From NCBI GenBank assembly GCA_002421425.1, contig DIJZ01000023.1, positions 28,446 through 71,744 of the forward strand: 43,299 bases of DNA. The letters run 5' to 3'. The notes beneath the pieces were generated by a model. That model saw only the letters and a program-made list of their open reading frames with translations, was not told where the DNA came from and did no database searches. Shown one piece after another: positions 26,308 to 35,135 of this stretch. This DNA is from Caldifarciminota bacterium UBA5631. Lineage in GTDB: Bacteria > Hydrothermota > Hydrothermia > UBA1063. Within the stretch, counting starts at the first letter, position 1, and the number at the start of each line of letters is the position of its first letter. The position numbers were made by a program, and so were the translations under genes.

Positions 26308-26601
26308 ATGAATATAGTCCTCACGGCAAAAAACTTCGAAATCACTGATGCACTGAGGGAGTACATTGAGAAGAGACTAAATATACTGGATAAGTTTTCC
26401 AACTATATTATTAGTGTTGATCTAACGATGGAGGAACAACGAAGCCGGTATTCAGGAACCCTGGTCGTAAAGGTTAAAGGTCAAACATTGACAGTAAAGT
26501 CTACGGAGAAGGACCCATATATTCTGGTGGATTCCATAAAGGACAGGATTAAACACCAGCTGGTAAAATATGAAGAAAAACTTCAAGGTAGAAGAGCCTG
26601 A
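26308..26601 (+). CDS. raiA: Ribosome hibernation factor HPF/RaiA (short form)
   Basis: A 97-residue protein beginning MNIVLTAKNFEITDALREYI, with the alternating beta-alpha pattern of the S30AE/HPF family and the basic C-terminal helix DRIKHQLVKYEEKLQGRR. It lacks the C-terminal dimerisation domain of long HPF. Short forms bind the decoding region of the ribosome and inhibit or dimerise it in stationary phase. Located 32 nt after transketolase with AAGGAGG 6 nt before the ATG; its 3' end overlaps the HPrK-like gene by 32 nt. Confidence 0.93.
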   Translation: MNIVLTAKNFEITDALREYIEKRLNILDKFSNYIISVDLTMEEQRSRYSGTLVVKVKGQTLTVKSTEKDPYILVDSIKDRIKHQLVKYEEKLQGRRA

Positions 26602-27532
26602 ACATGTTCTTTTAAGCAGTTTTTTTGAGGAACTTAAGGAGGAGTTGATTCTTTCTGCCTTAAAAAGGGTCTCCGGGTTGTACTCAAGAAAGATAAGCGA
26701 GAAGGAACTTCAGAGTGTAAGGATGCTGCTTTTCCCTGATGCCTTGCAGTCCCGAGAGTCTCTTTACATTTTTGAACCTGAAGATGAAGAATATATTATT
26801 AGCTTTCGTGAAGATGAAATTAGGGAGAGGTTATTGCGTGTGAACTGGAATATGATTTCTGGAATTATCTTTTTTGAACCGATGTCTCAGAAAGTGCAGG
26901 CGATTCTGAAACAGATTCCAAATTCCGTTCCTGTTCTGCTTACGGCTGCATCTCCTGAGCATGTTCATCGTTATATAAATTTATACCTCCTGTACAAATT
27001 CTCCCCCTTTACCCTAATACATGCCAGCGCCGTGGAGGTTTTTGGAGAGGGAGTAGTGCTGATGGGGGAATCAGGTTCAGGAAAATCTGAATGCGTTTTG
27101 GAACTTATGAGGAGAGGTCATTTCTTTGTGGCCGATGATCTTGTAAAGCTTGTTGATTACCCTTATGGGGCTGTAACTGTTACCTCGGGTAGCAGCAGGG
27201 CAGAGTTGAGATATTTTATGGAACTCAGAGGATTGGGGATCATGGATGTTATGAAAGCCTTCGGCCCCGGCAGGATAAAGAGCAAAACTGAATTAAGTCT
27301 TATTGTAGAACTTTCAAAACCAGAATCAGTTAAAGGAACAGTTGCTCACGAGGAAATTGAGATATTTCGCAGAAAATTTCCTATTATCAAACTCCCTACC
27401 AGAGTCAATGAATTGATTGTCTCAAGGATTGAAGCAGCAGTCCTGGCTGAGAAACTGAGAAAAACGGGTTTTGATACATCGGATGTATTGAGGAAGGTAC
27501 TGGATGAAGAACATGATAAAGAGATTACCTGA
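26570..27532 (+). CDS. HPr kinase/phosphorylase-like protein with altered C-terminal motif
   Basis: This 320-residue protein matches the catalytic domain of HPrK/P: IHASAVEVFGEGVVLMGES (His151 in the usual place), P-loop GESGSGKS (166-173), VADDLVKL with the acidic pair at 189-190, and the family signature MELRGLGIMDVMKAFGPG. The segment that is normally PVRPGRN reads LPTRVNEL (275-282), so the RPGR part is lost. HPrK regulates HPr by serine phosphorylation, but no HPr, EI or EIIA gene is seen here, so another substrate is possible. The raiA-hprK order echoes the rpoN-hpf-ptsN-hprK cluster of proteobacteria. The start at 26570 lies within raiA and has no strong ribosome site; a later start is possible. 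Confidence 0.82.
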   Translation: MKKNFKVEEPEHVLLSSFFEELKEELILSALKRVSGLYSRKISEKELQSVRMLLFPDALQSRESLYIFEPEDEEYIISFREDEIRERLLRVNWNMISGIIFFEPMSQKVQAILKQIPNSVPVLLTAASPEHVHRYINLYLLYKFSPFTLIHASAVEVFGEGVVLMGESGSGKSECVLELMRRGHFFVADDLVKLVDYPYGAVTVTSGSSRAELRYFMELRGLGIMDVMKAFGPGRIKSKTELSLIVELSKPESVKGTVAHEEIEIFRRKFPIIKLPTRVNELIVSRIEAAVLAEKLRKTGFDTSDVLRKVLDEEHDKEIT

Positions 27533-29186
27533 AGAAGTAATCAAAAAAATCTCGGCAGGCGAAGTGATTGAAAATCCCGCATCCTGCGTGAGGGAGTTAA
27601 TTGAAAATAGCATTGACGCTGGAGCTGATTCCATCGTAATAAAGATAGAGGGTGGTGGCACAGATTCCATAGAGATCACTGATAATGGAACTGGCCTTCA
27701 AAGGGATGAAATTCCCGTTGCAGTGGAACATTTTACAACCAGTAAGATTAATTCCTTTGAAGATCTCAAAAAGCTAAATACCCTGGGATTTCGAGGTGAA
27801 GCTCTTTACGCTATATCGCAGGTATCTTTGCTTACTATAAGGTCTTCTGTGGATGAAAGAGTGGAAAATGGTTGGGAGTGTGAATTTGAGGCAGGTGTTC
27901 AGAAGGTGTGCAGACCTGCACCCCAGAAGAAGGGCACAACGGTCATAGTTCGAGATCTCTTTTTCAATATTCCAGTTAGAAGGAAGTTTTTACTCTCAAA
28001 AAGAGAAGAAGGGAAGAGAGTGCTTTCAGAAATTATTTCATATGCACTGTGGCATCATGACATAGAGTTTGTCTTTTATGAAGATGGGGTTAAAAAGCTG
28101 GATTTAACAAAAGGGGACTTTGCCCAGAGGGTGCTTGCAATTTTTGGTAACGATTTTGTTGAGAACGCCTTACTCGTAAGATATGACGATAACAATCTAA
28201 ACCTTGTGGGTTTCATTGAAAAGCCAGATAAAGTGGCAAATAAAGTTTCCGAGCAGATTATTTTGGTAAACGGAAGACGCGTAAGGTATGATCAAATAAG
28301 GAAGGTTATATATAGGGCATATGACATACCACAGGGCAATCCATATTTTGTTATAAAGTTTAATATCAATCCTGAGTATGTCGATTTCAATATACATCCG
28401 CAGAAGAGAGAAATTAAGGTTGCACCGTATTTGAAATTGAGCGAGAGGGTTTTCAGTATCATAAGCAAGCGCATCGCAGATTACAGAAAAGACTTGAGTC
28501 AGTCTATATCGGATGTTTATTTACCATCACTGAAATTGCTTAAGAACGTGGAAGAATCTCAGGCTACAAGACAGCTGGAGTTTGGTGAAATTCTTAGATC
28601 GGTGGGAGAGAAGCCTGGAGATAGCGTAGAGGAGAAGCTAAAAACCCCTGGTCTCTGGCAGGCTCATAATAGCTATATTTTTGTTCAAACTGCCAGTGGG
28701 GTTATGATTATTGACCAGCATGCCGCCCATGAGCGGATCCTTTATGACAAGCTTAAGAAGAGAAACTTTGTTCCCCAGTTATTAATGTTTCCGATTCTGG
28801 TGGAACTTTCCGTTAGAGAACAGGAGATTTTCAGAGATTACTCTGAGCTTTTCAATTCTTTTGGATTTGAGTATCGTGTTTTAAGTGATAATTCTCTTGT
28901 AATTGACAAGGTACCTTCGATTTTCAAAAGAGTCACCAGGGACGATATAAAAGAGCTGATTGATTCGCTGGGAGAACATCCTGGACTTCCCGATCAGCTG
29001 GATATTTTCATCAAGACGATTGCGTGCAAGTCAGCAATTAAATTTGGTGATCCTCTCTCAAGGGATGAAATGGCGGTGTTGGTCGATGAGCTGTTCACAA
29101 CAGAGGCACCTTTCCATTGTCCTCACGGGAGACCCACAATATACTTTATTTCTCTCGAAGAACTTGCTTCAAAGTTTGCGAGGTGA
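27504..29186 (+). CDS. mutL: DNA mismatch repair endonuclease MutL
   Basis: A 560-residue MutL. The N-terminal GHKL ATPase has ELIENSIDAGAD, DNGTG, TLGFRGEAL and GTTVIVRDLFFNIPVRRKF. The C-terminal endonuclease region has DQHAAHERILYD (about residue 402; the final acidic residue of the usual DQHA(X)2E(X)4E motif is Asp instead of Glu), ACKSAIKFGD and CPHGRPTIYF. Those motifs identify the nicking form found in bacteria without MutH. MutS is not in view. The start at 27504 overlaps the preceding gene by 29 nt with AGGAAGG 6 nt upstream; ATG at 27513 gives a start closer to other MutLs. Confidence 0.96.
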   Translation: MKNMIKRLPEEVIKKISAGEVIENPASCVRELIENSIDAGADSIVIKIEGGGTDSIEITDNGTGLQRDEIPVAVEHFTTSKINSFEDLKKLNTLGFRGEALYAISQVSLLTIRSSVDERVENGWECEFEAGVQKVCRPAPQKKGTTVIVRDLFFNIPVRRKFLLSKREEGKRVLSEIISYALWHHDIEFVFYEDGVKKLDLTKGDFAQRVLAIFGNDFVENALLVRYDDNNLNLVGFIEKPDKVANKVSEQIILVNGRRVRYDQIRKVIYRAYDIPQGNPYFVIKFNINPEYVDFNIHPQKREIKVAPYLKLSERVFSIISKRIADYRKDLSQSISDVYLPSLKLLKNVEESQATRQLEFGEILRSVGEKPGDSVEEKLKTPGLWQAHNSYIFVQTASGVMIIDQHAAHERILYDKLKKRNFVPQLLMFPILVELSVREQEIFRDYSELFNSFGFEYRVLSDNSLVIDKVPSIFKRVTRDDIKELIDSLGEHPGLPDQLDIFIKTIACKSAIKFGDPLSRDEMAVLVDELFTTEAPFHCPHGRPTIYFISLEELASKFAR

Positions 29187-29189
29187 TTA

Positions 29190-30779
29190 ATGAGAAAAAA
29201 GGCATGGGATATTGCAGGAAGGGTCCATTATCCATATACGGCGTGCATTATTGATAATCAGCTTGTTGGTTTTCATACAGACTTCCCCGAGAGCAGTAAT
29301 GTAAGACTTCTAACAGTTTCTGAAGGTGAAGGTAGAAGAACTTATGAACGGACACTTGCTTTTCTGAGTGATTACCTTTTGTCTACGGCTGGATACAGGA
29401 ATTCGTTGAAAATGGAACATTCCCTGGGCGAAGCGCTGTATGGCGAAGCCGAAGGAGTAAGTCCTGATATTGCAGTAGAAATAATCGGAAGGGGTCTTCA
29501 TGAACTGTCCAGATCTGAAACACGAATTGATACAGTGGACCTTACAAAACAGGAAGCTATAAGGTATCTTAAGGAACAAAAAAGGTATGATCAGTTAAGG
29601 CTGATCGAGTATATGGCAAAGAACATATTCACGTTTTACAGGATTGGTGATCATATGGCCTATATGGCAGGGCCCCTCGTGCCCGACGCTGGGTTTATTA
29701 AAGTATTTGATGTGAAAAGGTATAATATTGGATTCCTGATCTTTCTTCCTGATCATGAGGACCCATATAAACTTTCGAAACCTGTAAAAAGAGATAAGCT
29801 CTTCGAGACCTTTCAAGAATCAAAGACCTGGGCTGAGATTCTGGAAATCGAGGATGTTGGTCACCTAAATGAAGCAATTGAATCAGGGCGTATTTCAGAT
29901 CTTATAAAGATCCAGGAAGGGCTTCATGAAAAGAAAATTGCTCACATCGCTGATATTATCACGCGGAGAAGCCAGGAGATTAGGTTAGTGCTCATTGCAG
30001 GTCCATCTTCCTCGGGAAAAACCACGTTTTCAAAGAGACTGAAAATTCAACTTATTATTAATGGATTGAATCCGAAGACCATCTCATTGGACGATTATTT
30101 CCTCGATAGAGAATTAACTCCACTGGACAGCGAGGGACAACCTGACTATGAGAATTTCTACTCTATAGATTTCAAGCTCTTCAGGGATCACATCAGAAAG
30201 TTAATTTGCGGGGAAAAGGTAGGAATTCCAAAATTCAATTTTCTAAAGGGGAAAAGAGATGGTATCAGAGAGGAAATGGAACTGACTGGTAAAGATATCA
30301 TCATCGTTGAGGGGATTCACGGGCTCAATCCTGAACTCACTGAGGGAATTAAGGAAGAGAACAAGTTTAAAATTTACGTCTCGAGTCTGACACAGCTTAA
30401 CATCGATAGGCTGAACAGAATTCCCACAAGAGACACCAGAATTATTAGGCGGATGGTGAGAGACTATCGCTACCGAGGGCACTCCGCTTCTGAGACTATT
30501 TCTATGTGGCCAAAAGTTGCAAAAGGCGAAGAAGTGTTCATTTTCCCGTATCAGGAGGAGGCTGATGTAATGTTCAACAGTGCACTGACATATGAACTTG
30601 CAGTTCTCAAAAACTACACGGAGCCTCTTCTGAGGTCTGTTAAGTGTGATGATGAAAACTACAGCGAGGCGCTTCGGCTTCTTAATTTCTTATTCCATTT
30701 TATGGGTATAATGCCTTTTGAAATACCTCCAACTTCAATCCTGCGGGAGTTTATTGGTGGAAGTTCCTTTGAATACTAA
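29190..30779 (+). CDS. Uridine kinase-like nucleoside kinase with ThrRS-like N-terminal region
   Basis: A 529-residue protein. The N-terminal part (about 60-240) resembles the second additional domain of threonyl-tRNA synthetase (FYRIGDHMAYMAGPLVPDAG is typical of this kinase subfamily). The C-terminal half is a P-loop nucleoside kinase: Walker A AGPSSSGKTTFSKRL (about residue 272), SLDDYFLDRE, and IIIVEGIHGLNPEL. Such two-domain kinases are usually annotated as uridine kinase or phosphoribulokinase-like. Phosphorylation of uridine or cytidine is the likely reaction, by family only. It starts 3 nt after mutL, with GAGGTG just before the start. Confidence 0.88.
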   Translation: MRKKAWDIAGRVHYPYTACIIDNQLVGFHTDFPESSNVRLLTVSEGEGRRTYERTLAFLSDYLLSTAGYRNSLKMEHSLGEALYGEAEGVSPDIAVEIIGRGLHELSRSETRIDTVDLTKQEAIRYLKEQKRYDQLRLIEYMAKNIFTFYRIGDHMAYMAGPLVPDAGFIKVFDVKRYNIGFLIFLPDHEDPYKLSKPVKRDKLFETFQESKTWAEILEIEDVGHLNEAIESGRISDLIKIQEGLHEKKIAHIADIITRRSQEIRLVLIAGPSSSGKTTFSKRLKIQLIINGLNPKTISLDDYFLDRELTPLDSEGQPDYENFYSIDFKLFRDHIRKLICGEKVGIPKFNFLKGKRDGIREEMELTGKDIIIVEGIHGLNPELTEGIKEENKFKIYVSSLTQLNIDRLNRIPTRDTRIIRRMVRDYRYRGHSASETISMWPKVAKGEEVFIFPYQEEADVMFNSALTYELAVLKNYTEPLLRSVKCDDENYSEALRLLNFLFHFMGIMPFEIPPTSILREFIGGSSFEY

Positions 30780-30794
30780 GAAGGAGGTTTTTCG

Positions 30795-31076
30795 ATGATT
30801 AAATACAAAGTAAAACTAAGGGTTGTAGAAATTCAAGGGAGTGGCAAATGTCCGCTGGGGCACAAAGTTGGGGATGAGTTTGTTTATAAGGGTTGGCCGA
30901 TAGCCAATCTTTGCCCCGCTGCTTTTAACACACTATACCCTGTTGTAAGGGTTCTATCATATGGTGGGAAAGTGGGTGATGGAGAAAATGAGCACAGGAT
31001 AAGACTATGTTGCTACGACCCTGCAAATCCAACGGTTTTTGAGCTGGAAAGATTGGAAGAAGAGTATACGTACTAG
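30795..31076 (+). CDS. TIGR04076 family protein
   Basis: A 93-residue protein starting KYKVKLRVVEIQGSGKCPLG. GHKVGDEF, LCPAAFNTLYPVVRVLSYGG and RIRLCCYDPANPTVFEL follow, which match the small TIGR04076 family. Four cysteines are present, two of them adjacent (CCYDP), hinting at metal or thiol chemistry, but no function is established as far as I recall. AAGGAGG precedes the ATG. It is the last gene of the transketolase unit, 15 nt after the kinase. Confidence 0.9.
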   Translation: MIKYKVKLRVVEIQGSGKCPLGHKVGDEFVYKGWPIANLCPAAFNTLYPVVRVLSYGGKVGDGENEHRIRLCCYDPANPTVFELERLEEEYTY

Positions 31077-31084
31077 TTGTAAAG

Positions 31085-31741
31085 CTAATCTTTTTTAGTT
31101 TCGTCCTGGTGTTTATTAGAGTTGTAAGAGTTGATTGCACTGTGTTTTAATAAAAGAAACAAACTTCTTAGATCTTTCTCAAGATTTTTTCCTTTGCAAG
31201 AATAGTTCAAGAGTATCTTCATAGTTTCGATTACTTCTTCGTCAAAATCACCCTTTGTAGTTCTAAGATACGAGTCCAGGAGTTCTTTGCAGGGTATATC
31301 TTTGTTGAGCCGTCTGAGCTTTTCAATAAGCTTCTGACCCATAAGGAGTGCGGGAAGAGATTCGGGTATTGTTTCCAGGGGAGATTCTTTAGATTTTTCC
31401 CAGTTTTCAAGTAATTCCCTGAGGCTCTCAATTTTTTTCTCTCCAAAAACATGAGGGTGTCTCAATATCATTTTTTGTTGCACTTCTGCAATAACATCTT
31501 CAAGGGTAAATTTTCCTTCCTCTTCTTTGATTCGAATGTGCATCAAAACCAAGAAAAGGAGATCACCCAGTTCTTCCCTGATTTTTACAATGTCATCTTT
31601 TTCAATTGCATCGTTTATTTCGTATGCTTCTTCTATTAAATCAAAAGCAATGGTTCGGGATGTTTGCTGTCTATCCCATGGGCATCCACTTTCAGAACGC
31701 AGGCGCTTTACGAGTTTGTAAAGATCATCGAATTCTTTCAT
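31085..31741 (-). CDS. mazG: Nucleoside triphosphate pyrophosphohydrolase MazG
   Basis: A 218-residue protein. The N-terminal MazG domain is complete: GCPWDRQQTSRTIAFDLIEE, EEAYEINDAIEK and EELGDLLFLVLMHIR, carrying the EExxE and ExxD metal ligands, followed by RHPHVFGE. In E. coli a second MazG domain follows; here the corresponding region (about 140-205) keeps helices but the acidic pairs are replaced (LEKDLRSLFLLLKHS), and the tail is polar. It should hydrolyse NTPs or dNTPs to NMP and PPi. It overlaps the upstream NYN gene by 17 nt. It is the last gene of a seven-gene unit. Confidence 0.92.
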   Translation of the reverse strand: MKEFDDLYKLVKRLRSESGCPWDRQQTSRTIAFDLIEEAYEINDAIEKDDIVKIREELGDLLFLVLMHIRIKEEEGKFTLEDVIAEVQQKMILRHPHVFGEKKIESLRELLENWEKSKESPLETIPESLPALLMGQKLIEKLRRLNKDIPCKELLDSYLRTTKGDFDEEVIETMKILLNYSCKGKNLEKDLRSLFLLLKHSAINSYNSNKHQDETKKD

Positions 31742-32216
31742 TTTTCTTTTCCTTCTTTAAGCCAAATTCCTTCTGCCAGTCATATTTTTTCAGGCTGTTT
31801 GTGGATTTACTGCCTCGTTCTGCTTTTGAACCAACAATTCTCTCCTTTCTTGCTTTAAAAACTGCTTCCGGATCCGCTGGAATAGCCCCTCTGATCTTGC
31901 AGCGGTCCATCAGGCTCCGATCTCTTGAATATACGTAAACTTCATTATCTTCTCTCGCATATCTCGTAACCAGCTCTACTATAACTTCATCTGCTTTTAC
32001 ACCCTCTGTGGTAAAGATGGTCGACGAACTTTCGGGTGCGCGCCCGCCCACTTTGCCGTCAAACACAAGAAGGAAATACCTTCCAAATTTTTCTTTACAG
32101 AGGCGTATTAGTTCTTCCCGGCATTTTTCCAGCCCTGATTCAGAATTTTCCAAGTATTGCTTGAAAAGAGAAATAGAGTAGATTACATTGTATCCATCAA
32201 TGATGTGCATTTTCAT
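31725..32216 (-). CDS. YacP-like NYN domain (putative RNase)
   Basis: A 163-residue protein of the YacP/NYN group: MHIIDGYNVIYSI, VFDGKVGG, KADEVIVELVTRYARE and VYVYSRDRSLMDRCKIRGA supply the acidic residues of a PIN-like nuclease core. A basic C-terminal tail (KKYDWQKEFGLKKEKKNERIR) may bind RNA. In Bacillus YacP/Rae1 cleaves ribosome-bound mRNA; the same role here is inference. The start overlaps the glycosyltransferase stop by 4 nt. Confidence 0.88.
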   Translation of the reverse strand: MKMHIIDGYNVIYSISLFKQYLENSESGLEKCREELIRLCKEKFGRYFLLVFDGKVGGRAPESSSTIFTTEGVKADEVIVELVTRYAREDNEVYVYSRDRSLMDRCKIRGAIPADPEAVFKARKERIVGSKAERGSKSTNSLKKYDWQKEFGLKKEKKNERIR

Positions 32217-33358
32217 TTCTTTCTGTACATGACCTCTTCATAGTACTGGAGTACCCTTCTTGCAATGGTATCCCATGAATAACTTAGGGATTTCTTTCTT
32301 CCTTTTATACCTACCTCGATTCTCAGGTCTTTGTTCAGGATAAGAAGCTCGAGTACTTCGCAAAGCATGCCCACGTCTTTCCTTCTGAACAAGAAACCAT
32401 CTTCGCCATGTGTAACCAGTTCCCTGTATCCTTCATTGTCTGAAGCTACCACAGCCTTTCCGGAAGCCATAGCTTCCAGAAGCACGATTCCGAAGCTTTC
32501 TCCTCCCGTTGCAGGAGACACAAAAATATCACAGGACCTGTAAAGAGCAGGTAATTTAAAACTTGAAATGAATCCCAGGAAGTGGACTCTGTTTTTCAGT
32601 TTGGGTATGACTTGATTCTCAAGGGATTCTCTGAGGGGCCCGTCTCCTGCGATCACTAATCTGGTGTTTTCATACTTTTGACCTAATCTATTGAAGGCCT
32701 CTATAAGGTACCTTGTGCCCTTCCTCATCTCAAGTCTTCCAACAAAGAGAATTACGATTTCGTCTTCCTTTCTTTCAAAAGGAAATTCGTATTTCTCACC
32801 CTCAGGGATGAATTTTTCAACATCAATTCCATTTGGAATTATCTTATAATTTTCGACGGGGAAGTGCCTCTCAATAGTTTCAAGGGCGGGCTTTGATACG
32901 AAGATTTTTCCATCCAGTTTTTGGTAGACTGGCAGTAGAAGTGGCTTGAATAGCTCGTAACCAAGCGAAAAGCCGTGGTATGAGTGAAACGTTGCAAAGT
33001 TAATTGACTTTGAATACAGCAAACTAAGGTATGGAATGGTAGGAGCCACAGAGTTTTGCGAATGGACAATATCAAAGTTACCAATTTCGACTATTGTTTT
33101 TATTTCAGTGGTTAATTTTCTTGAAAAGGAAAAACAGGTCTGCGATTTATTTGCCCTTATATAGTAAGACTTCCCAACTCTGTGGACCGGGATGATATGT
33201 GAATCAGGTGGTGCATCTATAAAGTGATGAGGAAAGTTTGAAGTAAGCACCTCGACTTCTACACCCAATTTGATTAGTTCTCTGCTTAGATGGTAAGTAT
33301 GTTCTGTGATTCCTCCCGGGTAAGGGTAGTAGTGATCAGTTGCCATCATAACTTTCAT
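32213..33358 (-). CDS. Family 4 glycosyltransferase (PimA-like)
   Basis: A 381-residue GT-B fold enzyme. The acceptor half starts MKVMMATDHYYPYPGGITEH. The donor half has IPNGIDVEKF, ILFVGRLEMRKGTRYLIEAF, LVIAGDGPL and the EX7E-type segment GESFGIVLLEAMASGKAVV. The layout resembles phosphatidylinositol mannosyltransferases and other lipid or exopolysaccharide glycosyltransferases; donor and acceptor are unknown. The gene starts 1 nt after lepA's stop with GGAGG as ribosome site. Confidence 0.92.
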   Translation of the reverse strand: MKVMMATDHYYPYPGGITEHTYHLSRELIKLGVEVEVLTSNFPHHFIDAPPDSHIIPVHRVGKSYYIRANKSQTCFSFSRKLTTEIKTIVEIGNFDIVHSQNSVAPTIPYLSLLYSKSINFATFHSYHGFSLGYELFKPLLLPVYQKLDGKIFVSKPALETIERHFPVENYKIIPNGIDVEKFIPEGEKYEFPFERKEDEIVILFVGRLEMRKGTRYLIEAFNRLGQKYENTRLVIAGDGPLRESLENQVIPKLKNRVHFLGFISSFKLPALYRSCDIFVSPATGGESFGIVLLEAMASGKAVVASDNEGYRELVTHGEDGFLFRRKDVGMLCEVLELLILNKDLRIEVGIKGRKKSLSYSWDTIARRVLQYYEEVMYRKK

Positions 33359-33359
33359 C

Positions 33360-35135
33360 TTATTCCTCCGCTTTTACAATGTTAAGAAAAGCTTCCTGAG
33401 GGAGTTCCACCTTTCCAATTCTCTTCAATTTCTTTTTTCCTTCTTTCTGTTTTTCGAGCAACTTTCGTTTCCTGGTTATATCGCCACCGTAACATTTTGC
33501 CGTCACATCCTTTCTGATAGGGGCAATTCTCTCTTTTGCGATAATTTTCTTCCCGATGGCAGCCTGAATAGACACCTCAAAGAGCTGTCTTGGTATTTCT
33601 TTTCTGAGTTTCTCTGCAATCTTACGGCCAGTATAATAGGCTTCATCCCTGTGAACCACGAGGGAAAGTGCATCAATTCTCTCGCCTGCAATAAGGAAGT
33701 CAAGCCTCACGACATCGGATTCGCGGTAGTCTATGATTTCGTAGTCAAAGGAAGCGTATCCCCTTGAAATGCTTTTAAGTCGATCGTGAAAATCAAAAAT
33801 AATCTCACTCAGGGGCATTTCAAATTCAAAGAGTACCGTGTCCTCGTCGAGAAACTGAAATCTCGTTTGAATTCCCCTCCTTGATAGGCTCAATTTTTGG
33901 ACTGCTCCAAGATATTCTTTTGGGGTTATGATTTCAACTCGCGCGTAAGGCTCCAGAGCTCTCTTGAATATTTCTGGGAACTCTGACGGATTGTCGACTA
34001 TAACTTCTGTTTCATCATCAAGAATCACTCTGTATTCGACGTTTGGTGTTGTGATTACTATATCTACGTCAAATTCTCTTCTAAGTCTCTCTTTGAAAAT
34101 TTCCATGTGTAGCATTCCGAGAAAGCCGCATCGGAAGCCTGGTCCCAGGGCAGGGGAGTACTCTGCGGTGAACTGAAGTGAGGCATCGTTTAGCTTTAAT
34201 TTTCCTATTGCCTTCGAGAGTAAATCGTAATCGGACGGTACTGTCGGGTATATCCCTGCAAATACAACAGGCTTTGGCTCTCTATAGCCTGGTAAAGGTG
34301 GAGTCTCCGGAGCACGAGCGTCAACAATTGTATCGCCAACCCGTGCTTCTGAGATTTCACGGATTGCTGCAGTGAGGTACCCCACTTCTCCTGTTTTGAG
34401 TTCTGTAGCCTTTGTCATTTCGGGTTTAAGATACCCAATTTCCACAACTTCGTAAACCATCCCGGTGGATTTCATCATTATCTTCATTCCCGGAGTGATA
34501 CTGCCGTCAAAGATTCTTACGAAAACTATTACCCCTCTGTAGTCTTCATACTTTGCGTCGAATATTAGAGCTCTTGCATGTGAATTAGGGTTCCCGGTAG
34601 GGGGTGGGATTCTCCTTACAATTTCTTGCATAAGTTCGTCAATACCCCAGCCCAACTTTGCAGAAATTTTAAGAGCCCGTTCACCAGTCAATTCATATAT
34701 CTGCTTTTCAACTTTCTCTATCTGGGCATTTGGCAGGTCAATTTTGTTAATTACAGGAATGATTTCAAGATTCTGCTCAAGGGCAAGATAAAAATTTGTA
34801 ATAGTCTGAGCTTCTACTCCCTGTGACGCATCGACGAGGAGCAGTGCCCCCTCGCAGGCCGCGAGAGACCTTGATACTTCATAGTTAAAATCGACGTGTC
34901 CTGGAGTGTCAATGAGGTTCAGAATATAAGAATTACCATTGAGGTCCAGCTCCATTCTCACTGGATGCATTTTTATTGTTATTCCTTTTTCGCGTTCGAG
35001 TTCCATAGAATCCAAAAACTGTTCCTGGAGTTTTTCGGGTCTAACAGTTTTTGTAAATTCAAGCATTCTATCGGCTAATGTTGATTTACCGTGATCGATG
35101 TGTGCAATTATAGAGAAATTTCTAATGTTTTTCAT
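33360..35135 (-). CDS. lepA: Elongation factor 4 (LepA)
   Basis: A 591-residue translational GTPase. G1 AHIDHGKSTLADRM, G3 DTPGHVDFNYEVSRSLAA and G4 NKIDLP are intact. The LepA-specific C-terminal domain ends with AKCYGGDITRKRKLLEKQKEGKKK. It is thought to help back-translocate or finish stalled ribosomes or ribosome assembly. Its ATG overlaps the stop of the phosphoesterase gene by 4 nt. Confidence 0.97.
   Translation of the reverse strand: MKNIRNFSIIAHIDHGKSTLADRMLEFTKTVRPEKLQEQFLDSMELEREKGITIKMHPVRMELDLNGNSYILNLIDTPGHVDFNYEVSRSLAACEGALLLVDASQGVEAQTITNFYLALEQNLEIIPVINKIDLPNAQIEKVEKQIYELTGERALKISAKLGWGIDELMQEIVRRIPPPTGNPNSHARALIFDAKYEDYRGVIVFVRIFDGSITPGMKIMMKSTGMVYEVVEIGYLKPEMTKATELKTGEVGYLTAAIREISEARVGDTIVDARAPETPPLPGYREPKPVVFAGIYPTVPSDYDLLSKAIGKLKLNDASLQFTAEYSPALGPGFRCGFLGMLHMEIFKERLRREFDVDIVITTPNVEYRVILDDETEVIVDNPSEFPEIFKRALEPYARVEIITPKEYLGAVQKLSLSRRGIQTRFQFLDEDTVLFEFEMPLSEIIFDFHDRLKSISRGYASFDYEIIDYRESDVVRLDFLIAGERIDALSLVVHRDEAYYTGRKIAEKLRKEIPRQLFEVSIQAAIGKKIIAKERIAPIRKDVTAKCYGGDITRKRKLLEKQKEGKKKLKRIGKVELPQEAFLNIVKAEE

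Noticed and set aside
29190..30779. Threonyl-tRNA synthetase annotation for the kinase-like protein
   Set aside because: Only the N-terminal accessory domain resembles ThrRS; the C-terminal half is a P-loop kinase and the class II synthetase core is absent.
31077..31110. Possible terminator CTAA...TTTTTTAG between the TIGR04076 gene and mazG
   Set aside because: The stem is only about 4 bp and AT-rich, and most of it lies in mazG coding sequence.
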